A stretch of DNA of 64,000 nt from Streptococcus australis (lineage in GTDB: Bacteria > Bacillota > Bacilli > Lactobacillales > Streptococcaceae): positions 1,674,001-1,738,000 of the forward strand of contig NZ_LR594040.1 in the NCBI RefSeq assembly GCF_901543175.1. Reading direction: 5' to 3'. Below the pieces are notes generated by a model, which searched no databases, was not told where the DNA came from, and saw nothing but the letters and a program-made list of their open reading frames with translations. The translations under genes were made by a program, and so were the position numbers. Positions 29,506 through 36,782 of the stretch are shown here, piece by piece (positions within the stretch are counted from its first letter, which is position 1; the number at the start of each line of letters is the position of its first letter).

Positions 29506-30270
29506 TCAAATCATATATTCTACACTATAGGTGGCATCTGATAAGATACGAGCTAGAAACTGCTTGGTACGTTCTTCTTGTGGACGACTAAAGAAATCGT
29601 GGGGATTATTCTCCTCTACGATACGGCCTCCATCCATGAAAATAACGTGGTTAGCGACATCTCTAGCAAATCCCATCTCGTGCGTGACGACCACCATGGT
29701 CACACCTTCTCTCGCCAACTGTTTCAGAACCTCCAAAACATCTCCAACCAACTCAGGGTCTAGTGCTGATGTTGGTTCATCTAGCAAAATGACCTCGGGC
29801 TTGACGGCAATGGCACGCGCAATTCCTATTCGTTGTTGTTGCCCTCCAGATAGCTGAGAAGGGTAGTAGTCCTTATAGGCCAGTAAACCAACTTTTTCCA
29901 AGGCAGATTCTGCACGTTTAAGCGCTTCTTCCTTGGGAACTTTACGAGCCACGATTAGGCCTTCTAGAATATTTTCCAGAGCAGTTTTGTTTGCAAAGAG
30001 ATTGTAGTGTTGGAAAACAAAGGCTGTTTTTTGCCGGATTTCTAGAATATCTTTCTTGCTTAATTTGGCTAAGTCATAGGTCTTTCCTGCCAAGGTCAAA
30101 CGGCCATTGTCAGCTTTTTCTAAGTGGTTGAGACAACGGAGAAAGGTCGTTTTCCCCGAACCTGATGGTCCTAAAATAACAACGACATCACCTTGGTTAA
30201 CCTGAAGATTGACATCCTCCAGGACCTGCCTCTCACCAAATGTTTTTGCGATATGTTCTACTTGTAACAT
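29506..30270 (-). CDS. polar amino acid ABC transporter, ATP-binding subunit
   Basis: A 254-aa ABC ATPase of the GlnQ/HisP class. Walker [10 protein letters not shown] lies near residue 35, the Q-loop is FVFQHYNLF, the signature is LSGGQQQR, Walker B is [14 protein letters not shown] and the H-loop is VVTHEMGFA. It energises uptake by the two permeases encoded just upstream. It is the last gene of the operon, 9 bases after the second permease; its terminator is shared with the csRNA next to it. Confidence 0.92.
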   Translation of the reverse strand: MLQVEHIAKTFGERQVLEDVNLQVNQGDVVVILGPSGSGKTTFLRCLNHLEKADNGRLTLAGKTYDLAKLSKKDILEIRQKTAFVFQHYNLFANKTALENILEGLIVARKVPKEEALKRAESALEKVGLLAYKDYYPSQLSGGQQQRIGIARAIAVKPEVILLDEPTSALDPELVGDVLEVLKQLAREGVTMVVVTHEMGFARDVANHVIFMDGGRIVEENNPHDFFSRPQEERTKQFLARILSDATYSVEYMI

Positions 30271-30279
30271 CTTGTCCTC

Positions 30280-31002
30280 CTATACAAAACGCGCGCTAGA
30301 TGCTTTCGCTCTCTTTTCTTTTTTCACATAGCCTTTTTCTAACACAGAAAAGCCCCACTGAATCAAACCACAGATCAAAATATACTGCAAAAATATTACA
30401 AAATAAGACTCAAAATACTGGTAACCGTAGGACGCTTCAACACGGGCAATAGCTGTAATATCCTTAATGGTCATAACAAAAACCAAAGAGGTTCCTTTTA
30501 CAATATTTATGACTAAATTAGCAAGATTAGGTAGGGCTGAACGCAAGGCCTGTGGAAAAACAATCCTCACATAGGCCTGCCTATTGCTCAATCCAATCGC
30601 TTGTGCAGCTTCTAATTGTCCCTTATCCACAGTCAAAATAGCCGAACGTAAGATTTCTGATAAACTACCTGTTGTCATCAAGCTATAGATAATAAAAGCA
30701 TAATAGATGGGATTGAGTTTAAAGATGTCAACATCACTTCCTATGCTTTTGAGAAATTGATTGAGCAAACTCGGAAACAAACTATAGAAGAAAAGAATCA
30801 GTAAAATCGGAGGTGTTGCTCTTATAAAAGCTAGATACACGAGGGAGAATGTTCGGACACCTTTTACTTTATATATTTGCCCCAGCGCTAAAAACAAGGC
30901 TGGTACAAAACTTAAGACTATGGCTACAATCATAATGATCAAGGTGGTCGGTACCCCTTTTAAGGTCTCTAAAAAGGTTTTTGCAATATAGTCTAAATCC
31001 AT
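30280..31002 (-). CDS. amino acid ABC transporter permease (His/Glu/Gln/Arg family)
   Basis: A 240-aa membrane permease with about five transmembrane helices. The EAA-type loop appears as QLEAAQAIGLSNRQAYVRIVFPQALRSALP (residues roughly 130-160), the contact to the ATPase. It forms a heterodimer with the permease encoded 3 bases upstream. Confidence 0.9.
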   Translation of the reverse strand: MDLDYIAKTFLETLKGVPTTLIIMIVAIVLSFVPALFLALGQIYKVKGVRTFSLVYLAFIRATPPILLILFFYSLFPSLLNQFLKSIGSDVDIFKLNPIYYAFIIYSLMTTGSLSEILRSAILTVDKGQLEAAQAIGLSNRQAYVRIVFPQALRSALPNLANLVINIVKGTSLVFVMTIKDITAIARVEASYGYQYFESYFVIFLQYILICGLIQWGFSVLEKGYVKKEKRAKASSARFV

Positions 31003-31005
31003 ATC

Positions 31006-31698
31006 CTATCTCCCTTTCGTTTCCAAAGATTTTTCTAACAAGCGACTCAAGAAGGAAACAGCCAAGGCTACACTCCAATAAAGAATGGCAACCGCTGTAT
31101 AGGTTTCAAGAGAGTAATTCCCCAAATTGCGACTGATTAAGAGATTGCCAGCCCCCATGACATCTACAAAACCAATCGTATAGGCCAAGGCAGCATCTCG
31201 CATGAGATTGAGAATAGCGGTTGTTATATTGGGAAGAGCAACTTGAAAAGCTTGGGGAAAAATGATTCTCCAGAATATCTGACTAGGCGTCAGACCAATA
31301 CTAAGGCCGGCCTCTGTCTGCCCCTTCGGAATAGCTTGATAGGCCGCCTTGAAAACCTCGGCAACAATAGCTGCAAACAAGAGAATCATCGTCAGGAGAA
31401 CAAAAATAGTTTTAGACCAGTTGTTGATATCCAAACCAAGCCACCATTTTAGAAATTCTGGCAAGCCATAAAAGACTAGAAAAAGCAAGACAATCGGCGG
31501 TGTACAACGTAGGGTAAAGATATAGTCTTTGGAAATCGCTGCAAAACTCTTGTCTTCTCTTACTTGCGCCCAGGCCAAGAGACCTCCAAAAAGGGAACCA
31601 AGAAGAGTGGTAAAAAAGAGAATGGACAAGGTCATAGGAAGCGCCTGCCATAAGGTCGGCAAAAACTGAAAGACCTTGGAAAAATCATAAGAAACCAT
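31006..31698 (-). CDS. amino acid ABC transporter permease (His/Glu/Gln/Arg family)
   Basis: A 230-aa permease, paralogue of its downstream partner. The EAA loop reads QTEAGLSIGLTPSQIFWRIIFPQAF. About five transmembrane helices. Begins 32 bases after the substrate-binding protein ends. Confidence 0.9.
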   Translation of the reverse strand: MVSYDFSKVFQFLPTLWQALPMTLSILFFTTLLGSLFGGLLAWAQVREDKSFAAISKDYIFTLRCTPPIVLLFLVFYGLPEFLKWWLGLDINNWSKTIFVLLTMILLFAAIVAEVFKAAYQAIPKGQTEAGLSIGLTPSQIFWRIIFPQAFQVALPNITTAILNLMRDAALAYTIGFVDVMGAGNLLISRNLGNYSLETYTAVAILYWSVALAVSFLSRLLEKSLETKGR

Positions 31699-31730
31699 GC
31701 AAAACCCTTTCTAGCCTTGGAATTTCTGGT

Positions 31731-32609
31731 CTAGTCTTTGTCTACGTAACTAAAGACATCTTCTTTAAAGTATTGCTGAGATAGCTTAGCAAGCGTGCCA
31801 TCTTCTTTCAACTCTTTGATTGCTTTTTCGTATTCTTTAGCAAATTTCTCACCCTTTTCATCACGGTGAATCAAGGGATAAGTTGGAATGCCCTTGTATG
31901 GGAACCAGCCGAGTTTATCCGCATATTGGTGGTAAGGGCCATCTTCTGCGGTAACTGCTTTTTCAAAGGACAGTTTGATGTCAAAGAAGGCGTCATAACG
32001 TCCTTCCAAGACCCAGGCATAGGCATCTGCCACTTGGAAGGATTCAGCCGCTGTCAACTCAATCGGTGCATCCTTGTGCTTATCATTATAACTATTGATG
32101 ACATTCCACTGGGCATTTTGAGGAGAGATTGGTACTAATTTCCCTTTATTTTTGGCAAAATCATTAATATCCTTATATTTTGCTTCATCTTCTTTTCTGA
32201 CAGTAAAACCAATAATGCTGGCACCTACTGGCTCAGATGGAATAATAAATTTTTTAGCCCTTTCATCTGTATACCAAGCACCTTTTGTCCCAATATCATA
32301 CTTGCCAGACTCAAGTCCAATCAAGAGATCATCATCACTAGTTCCTGTATACTCAAATTTATAATCTGCTAATTTCTCATCAACCGCCTTTAAAACAGCG
32401 ACTTCATAACCATCTGATTCACCTTTTTCGTCAATAAAATCATAAGGGACATAGTTTTGGGTATGGGCAACCTTTAAAGTTGTCACTTGTCCAGATGAAG
32501 CTGCATCTGCACCTTTAGCAGATGATCCTGCCAAAGTTCTACCAATAATCGTTGCTCCAAGCACTGCTACAACCGCAACTCCACCAATAATCCATGTTTT
32601 CTTACTCAT
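31731..32609 (-). CDS. amino acid ABC transporter substrate-binding protein
   Basis: A 292-aa extracytoplasmic solute-binding protein (family 3). The N-terminus is a hydrophobic signal/anchor (WIIGGVAVVAVLGATIIG) after a KK pair. There is no lipobox cysteine, so it is probably held by an uncleaved signal anchor or released, unlike most streptococcal binding proteins, which are lipoproteins. The mature part has the family's VPYDFIDEKGESDGYEVAVLKAV opening. Ligand cannot be named; linkage to two methyltransferase-like genes hints at a sulfur or methylated amino acid. Confidence 0.88.
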   Translation of the reverse strand: MSKKTWIIGGVAVVAVLGATIIGRTLAGSSAKGADAASSGQVTTLKVAHTQNYVPYDFIDEKGESDGYEVAVLKAVDEKLADYKFEYTGTSDDDLLIGLESGKYDIGTKGAWYTDERAKKFIIPSEPVGASIIGFTVRKEDEAKYKDINDFAKNKGKLVPISPQNAQWNVINSYNDKHKDAPIELTAAESFQVADAYAWVLEGRYDAFFDIKLSFEKAVTAEDGPYHQYADKLGWFPYKGIPTYPLIHRDEKGEKFAKEYEKAIKELKEDGTLAKLSQQYFKEDVFSYVDKD

Positions 32610-32620
32610 ATTTTTCTCCT

Positions 32621-33619
32621 TTATTTAGCTAATGCTTCTCTCACCCACTGGATACGCTCCACTGCAATATCGCTCGGAATGGTACAATCTGCTCCAAGTA
32701 TGAGGCCATCTTTACCTGTTTCTTCTATCAAGCGTTTGGTTTCAGCTTGAATTTCTTCCTTACTGCCTCGATATAGAAGGCCCTCTTTTCCGTTTTCAAA
32801 TCCTCCCAAAACAGTACGACCCTTGAAAATCTCACGACCTTCTTTTAGACTAATCCCTTCTGGACCAACTGCCCAGTTAAAAACATGAGCTGGATAGTCA
32901 GCGAAGATATGAATATCGTTTCGGGCTCCTTCATAGCCACAGATATGAAGGATATTGAGCCCGCCAACCGATTTAGCTGCATTTAAAACGGTCAGTTCAC
33001 TCGGCGCAATAATCTCCTGATAATCTTCAACAGAAACACGCGCATCCTGAATGCTTTGCACACTGAGATAGATACCGTCTGCTCCTGCATCTCTAATAAT
33101 AGCTTGACTCAAACTAGCGATATCTTGCGCAATCACATCGAGGACTTTTTTTAATTTCTGAGGATCTTGAACTAAGAATTCTGCAATGAGATCATCTCCA
33201 CCAGACACTTCCCCAAGCAACCATTTGAGGTAGGTCACAGGAGCAAATATATTGTAAATGGCAACGATATCTTCTGTAAACTCTTGCTTGATTTTCTTAA
33301 CCAAGTCCACCTGCTCTTTTATCCAAGCGTGGTCTGGTCCGAGTGGTTGAATGCTCGCCAACTCTTGAAGTGATTTTCCTTTGGCAATCGCTGGATTTGG
33401 ATAAGCAAAGTAGCCATCACTCATGAGTTTGATAAAGTCTGGCTGAACTTCTCGGATAAAGCGCTTATGGCCCTCGATATTCTTCTCGATAATGGCTGGA
33501 TTTGAGAAACCGTGTAGCCATTCGTCTTCGGATGTGAAATGATGCCAAAAACCAACTGGCACACGATCAACCTTTTCACCTTTAAATGCTTTTAAAACCC
33601 ATTCTCTTTTTTCTGACAT
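32621..33619 (-). CDS. UROD/MtaA-like zinc methyltransferase homologue
   Basis: A 332-aa protein of the uroporphyrinogen decarboxylase superfamily (VPVGFWHHFTSEDEW near residue 22). Streptococci generally lack tetrapyrrole synthesis, so decarboxylation is unlikely. It has the zinc ligand pattern of MtaA/MtbA/CmuA thiol methyltransferases: His-x-Cys in LHICGYEG near residue 227 and a late Cys in LGADCTIP near residue 310. That predicts methyl transfer to a thiol (for example homocysteine). It is a paralogue of 33838-34842 and co-directional with the transporter genes. Substrate and methyl donor are unknown. Confidence 0.75.
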   Translation of the reverse strand: MSEKREWVLKAFKGEKVDRVPVGFWHHFTSEDEWLHGFSNPAIIEKNIEGHKRFIREVQPDFIKLMSDGYFAYPNPAIAKGKSLQELASIQPLGPDHAWIKEQVDLVKKIKQEFTEDIVAIYNIFAPVTYLKWLLGEVSGGDDLIAEFLVQDPQKLKKVLDVIAQDIASLSQAIIRDAGADGIYLSVQSIQDARVSVEDYQEIIAPSELTVLNAAKSVGGLNILHICGYEGARNDIHIFADYPAHVFNWAVGPEGISLKEGREIFKGRTVLGGFENGKEGLLYRGSKEEIQAETKRLIEETGKDGLILGADCTIPSDIAVERIQWVREALAK

Positions 33620-33621
33620 CT

Positions 33622-33825
33622 CTATTCTCCATTTCTTTCTTTTTCAATTAATAAAACACTGGCAATATCATTGGTTTGAATAAAAGGAAGACTTCCTTTC
33701 TGAAAATCCTGAACTCCGTGACATCTTGGATTTCCCTTACAAGTCAAACCCTTGCTAAGACTGATCACAAGTAATATTACAAAGCTGAGGACCATCCCTG
33801 CCAATAGCCACTTTCTTCTTTTCAT
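33622..33825 (-). CDS. small membrane protein between the two methyltransferase-like genes
   Basis: A 67-aa protein with an Arg/Lys-rich N-terminus and one transmembrane helix (about residues 6-24), then an extracytoplasmic-looking tail with two cysteines in CKGNPRC and no lipobox. It is packed between the paralogues (12 bases from one, 2 from the other), with GGAGG-type RBS. No family is recognised. Confidence 0.6.
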   Translation of the reverse strand: MKRRKWLLAGMVLSFVILLVISLSKGLTCKGNPRCHGVQDFQKGSLPFIQTNDIASVLLIEKERNGE

Positions 33826-33837
33826 AAGGACCTCCTA

Positions 33838-34842
33838 TTATAAAACAGCAGCTTGACGAATCCAGTCCAATCTTTCTAATTCAAAGTCATCTGGAACTGT
33901 GCAATCCGCTCCAAGAAGGACTCCTCTAGTCCCAGCCTCAGCTAACAATCGTTTGGTTTCCTCTTGTAGTTCAGCCTTGCTACCTCCATAAAGCAGGCTC
34001 TGCTTCCCATTTTCAAAACCACCCAAGACCGCTTTGCCATGGAATAGCTCCTGACCTTGAGGCAAACTGACTGCTTCATGGTGGGTTGCCCAGTTGAAAA
34101 CCTGGGCTGGATAATCTTTGAAAATAGTCACATCGTTACTGGCACCTTGGAAACCGCAGATATGCAGGATATTTACCCCGCCTACCTGATTAGCAGCTTC
34201 TAAAACTTTTATGTTGCTTGGCTCAATATAGGTCTGATACAATTCTGCTGTGATGCGCTCATCCTGAATTTCTTGTGTACTGAGGTAAATCCCATCTGCT
34301 CCACCATCCTGAATGATTGCCTTGGTTAGGATAGCGATATCCTCAGCTATCACACCTAAAATCTCCCTGAATAGCTCTGGATTTTCAAGAAAAAGATCTG
34401 CAACCTCCTTATCACCTCTAGAAGTTTCTGTACGAAACCACCGTTTCAGGTAGGAAATCGGAGAAAAGATATTGTAGAATGAAGCAATCTCCTCAGTGAA
34501 GGTTACTCGAATGGCTTGTACCACTTCTACTTGTTGCTGAATCCAAGGATGGTTTTCACCAATTGACTCAATAGAAGCCAACTCCTGAACACTTGAGACC
34601 AACGGACTATAGACATTACTTGGATAAATGAAAAAGCCGTCACTCATTATTTTGACAAAATCAGGATGAATTCTTTCAACGTATTTCCGATGTCCCTCTA
34701 CACTTTTTTGAAAGATACGTGGATTATTTAGACCTTGTCCTTTTTCCTCCAGTGTTACAAAATGAAACCAAAAGCCAACAGGAACCCGTTCCACCTCTTC
34801 TCCTCGGATGGCTCTAAAAACTAGTTCTCTTTTACTTGTCAT
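33838..34842 (-). CDS. UROD/MtaA-like zinc methyltransferase homologue (paralogue)
   Basis: A 334-aa protein similar along its length to the product of 32621-33619 (ERVPVGFWFHFVT, LHICGFQGASND, LGADCTVPDD). It keeps the HxC ... C zinc ligands. The frame is open to 34881, but AAGGAG lies just before ATG at 34842 (MTSKRELVFRA), which I take as start. It is the first gene of the operon that continues into the amino-acid transporter. Two paralogues could form a heterodimer or act on two related substrates. Confidence 0.75.
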   Translation of the reverse strand: MTSKRELVFRAIRGEEVERVPVGFWFHFVTLEEKGQGLNNPRIFQKSVEGHRKYVERIHPDFVKIMSDGFFIYPSNVYSPLVSSVQELASIESIGENHPWIQQQVEVVQAIRVTFTEEIASFYNIFSPISYLKRWFRTETSRGDKEVADLFLENPELFREILGVIAEDIAILTKAIIQDGGADGIYLSTQEIQDERITAELYQTYIEPSNIKVLEAANQVGGVNILHICGFQGASNDVTIFKDYPAQVFNWATHHEAVSLPQGQELFHGKAVLGGFENGKQSLLYGGSKAELQEETKRLLAEAGTRGVLLGADCTVPDDFELERLDWIRQAAVL

Positions 34843-34950
34843 ACTTTTCTCCTTCCATTTGGATTGAAACCATCTTACCACTCCTTTTCGCCTTTTCCCA
34901 ATATATATTGACTATCGACCTGATTGAGATTATTTATATCAATAGCGAAA

Positions 34951-34994
34951 AGAATCTCTGAAAAGCTTGATTTTACTAGCTTTTCAAAGATTCT
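34951..34994. other. long hairpin in the divergent intergenic region
   Basis: 17-bp arms (34951-34967 and 34978-34994) with one mismatch and a 10-base loop, with T-rich sequence following on the plus strand. It lies between the methyltransferase operon (minus) and the phosphatase gene (plus). It could be a leader structure or attenuator for the minus-strand operon, or a terminator relic. The rest of 34995-35149 shows AT-rich sequence only. Confidence 0.5.
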
Positions 34995-35149
34995 CTTTAT
35001 TTTTATCTATTTTTCAAAAAGGAACTGATATAGATTTTCTATCAAGCCGATTGAATTTTTTTATATACAACTTCATTCCCAAATTAAGTACATAATTTTA
35101 TCCTAATACCGAATTAGTACTGAAAAATTTATTTTCTCTCGATATTTCC

Positions 35150-35178
35150 TTGCACAAATCCCATGAAAACGCTACAAT
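35150..35178 (+). promoter_or_regulatory. promoter of the acid phosphatase gene
   Basis: TTGCAC (35150-35155), 17 bases, TACAAT (35173-35178). The AGGAGG ribosome binding site and ATG at 35210 follow at normal distances. Confidence 0.75.
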
Positions 35179-35209
35179 ATTAATAGACTATTATTAGGAG
35201 GATGGGATT

Positions 35210-36067
35210 ATGAAAATATCCAAAGTCACTATTACAATTACTTCTACACTTGCTTCCGTCATTTTACTGACTGGTTGTGGCACAAATTCGGCAAATTCAC
35301 AGACAACACAAAGTAGTACATCTGATAGTCAGGTTACAATGACCTACGATCAGTTGCGTTCAAGAGAGAACACTATGTCAACTCTTTGGTATCAAAAAGC
35401 AGCTGAAACCAAGGCACTCTATCTACAAGGCTATAATGTCGCTACTGATCGTTTGAAAGAACTACTAAAAACACAGACAGATAAACCCTACTCTATCGTT
35501 TTGGACTTGGACGAAACAGTATTAGACAACAGTCCTTATCAAGCTCAAAATGTCAAAGACGGAACAGCATTTACCCCAGAAAACTGGGATGTCTGGGTAA
35601 AAAAAGCCTCAGCCAAGGCTGTACCAGGTGCTAAAGACTTCCTCCAATTTGCAGACAAAAACGGTGTCCAAATTTACTATGTATCTGACCGCACGATAGA
35701 TCAGGTAGATGATACGATCAAAAACCTAGAAAACGAAGGAATTCCTGTACAAAGCCGCGATCATCTCATGTTCTTAGAAAAAGGCGTCAAATCTAAAGAA
35801 GGTCGTAGACAAGCAGTCCAAGAAAAAACCAACTTAGTCATGCTACTAGGAGACAATCTTGTGGACTTTGCAGAGTTTTCAAAGACCTCTGAAACTGAGC
35901 GCGACCAAAAATTAGAGGAACTACAAAAAGAGTTTGGTGAGAAATTCATCATTTTCCCTAACCCAATGTATGGATCATGGGAAAGCACTGTTTACAATGG
36001 TAATAAATTGGATGCCAAGGGTCAAACTGAAGAGCGCCAAAAAAACTTACAAGGTTTTGATAAATAA
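35210..36067 (+). CDS. 5'-nucleotidase / acid phosphatase lipoprotein, e(P4) family
   Basis: A 285-aa lipoprotein. The signal peptide ends in the lipobox LTGC, so Cys22-23 would be lipidated and the enzyme displayed on the membrane surface. The HAD-type motif VLDLDETVLDNS near residue 98 gives the catalytic aspartates, VSDRT is motif II, and LLGDNLVDF is the late acidic motif. These enzymes dephosphorylate nucleotides and other phosphomonoesters outside the cell, feeding nucleoside uptake. It is monocistronic, with its own promoter and a terminator-bearing repeat after the stop. Confidence 0.9.
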   Translation: MKISKVTITITSTLASVILLTGCGTNSANSQTTQSSTSDSQVTMTYDQLRSRENTMSTLWYQKAAETKALYLQGYNVATDRLKELLKTQTDKPYSIVLDLDETVLDNSPYQAQNVKDGTAFTPENWDVWVKKASAKAVPGAKDFLQFADKNGVQIYYVSDRTIDQVDDTIKNLENEGIPVQSRDHLMFLEKGVKSKEGRRQAVQEKTNLVMLLGDNLVDFAEFSKTSETERDQKLEELQKEFGEKFIIFPNPMYGSWESTVYNGNKLDAKGQTEERQKNLQGFDK

Positions 36068-36072
36068 AATAA

Positions 36073-36161
36073 GGGAGCTATATACCAGTTTACACCAACC
36101 ATAAGATATCGTATTTGCGAGAATATCAAAAAAGACGACTTCCAAGCGGAAATCGTCTTTT
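36073..36161 (-). repeat. terminator-bearing intergenic repeat, copy A
   Basis: Read on the minus strand: a hairpin with AAAAGACGAT / GTCGTCTTTT arms, a ~25-base spacer, then TTATGGTTGGTGTAAACTGG and TATATAGCTCCC. Copies B (39112-39202) and C (41475-41553) have the same parts. Resembles the class of pneumococcal terminator-like repeats (SPRITE) but I cannot confirm the family. On the plus strand it also ends the phosphatase transcript. Confidence 0.65.
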
Positions 36162-36502
36162 AATAAGGACTAAATTCCTCAGAGTGTTCGCTCATATAAT
36201 CTGCTAACCAGTTCATACCATAGACTATTTCAAGGGCTTCTAGATCCGCCATATATCTAGCAATTACTTTCCTATCTATTTTTGATACTTTCTTTTAACG
36301 CATCATAAACACAACCTTTGTTAATTGAGTTGAAAAACGATGATTTATAACAAAATCAGTACTTTCTATCGCAAAATTTCATGTATTTGTCGTAAAATAC
36401 TTCGGGCAGACTAGTCTGAACTTCAATCAATTTACCATCAATTCTTTGAGAAACGGACTTTTTCAATTCAAAATGTATTTCATTTAGTATAGATGTAGCC
36501 AT
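36160..36502 (-). pseudogene. degraded gene remnant
   Basis: Minus-strand ATG at 36502 opens MATSILNEIHFELKKSVSQR and stops at 36356. A second frame, ending at 36160, reads KVSKIDRKVIARYMADLEAL and continues to a C-terminus with coding-like composition. Together they look like the two ends of one small gene broken by frameshift or deletion. Family unknown. Confidence 0.4.
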
Positions 36503-36576
36503 AAATCATATTTTCTAAGTGGTTTATACACGACTATCCGTCAGGGAAAGCAAATATGCAAAATTTAGAAATTTTG

Positions 36577-36582
36577 ATATAA
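36577..36582 (+). promoter_or_regulatory. -10 box of the phase-variable leader/methylase transcript
   Basis: TATAAT with AT-rich upstream sequence, about 33 bases before the leader ORF start (36615). No strong -35 consensus is visible. Confidence 0.45.
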
Positions 36583-36614
36583 TAGAGCTATCAAAAAGTA
36601 AAGGAACGATTGGT

Positions 36615-36782
36615 ATGAAAGCAATCACAGCTCACAGCTCACAGCTCACAGCTCACAGCTCACAGCTCACAGCTCACGCTGATTATGTAATCAAGCGGAT
36701 TTTTTGTCAAGCCCTAAAACAGACTTTTTCACATTTTTGTGAGAAGGTCTTTTCTGTTGTGTATGAAAGTGAGGTGGCATAG
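36615..36782 (+). CDS. leader ORF containing the heptanucleotide repeat
   Basis: A 55-codon ORF from ATG 36615: MKAI, then the repeat-encoded TAHSSQL cycle, then an ordinary tail ending ...VYESEVA. Its TAG stop overlaps the GTG start of the methylase by one base (TAGTG), the geometry of translational coupling. Because the repeat unit is 7 bases, loss or gain of one unit shifts the frame and moves the stop: in one other frame it would stop at TGA 36770-36772, in the remaining one it would run past the GTG. The peptide itself is probably not functional; the reading frame is. Confidence 0.6.
   Translation: MKAITAHSSQLTAHSSQLTAHADYVIKRIFCQALKQTFSHFCEKVFSVVYESEVA
36625..36677 (+). repeat. heptanucleotide tandem repeat (TCACAGC x7 plus TCAC)
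   Basis: Seven perfect 7-base units and a partial eighth, inside the leader ORF. Short perfect repeats of non-triplet length are classic slipped-strand mispairing sites for phase variation. Confidence 0.95.

Noticed and set aside
32621..34842. Naming the two UROD-fold proteins uroporphyrinogen decarboxylase (hemE)
   Set aside because: The HxC ... C metal ligands and lack of a haem pathway in streptococci argue for methyltransferase-like function.
36625..36677. Repeat array considered as CRISPR
   Set aside because: Units are 7 bases with no spacers, so it is a simple tandem repeat.
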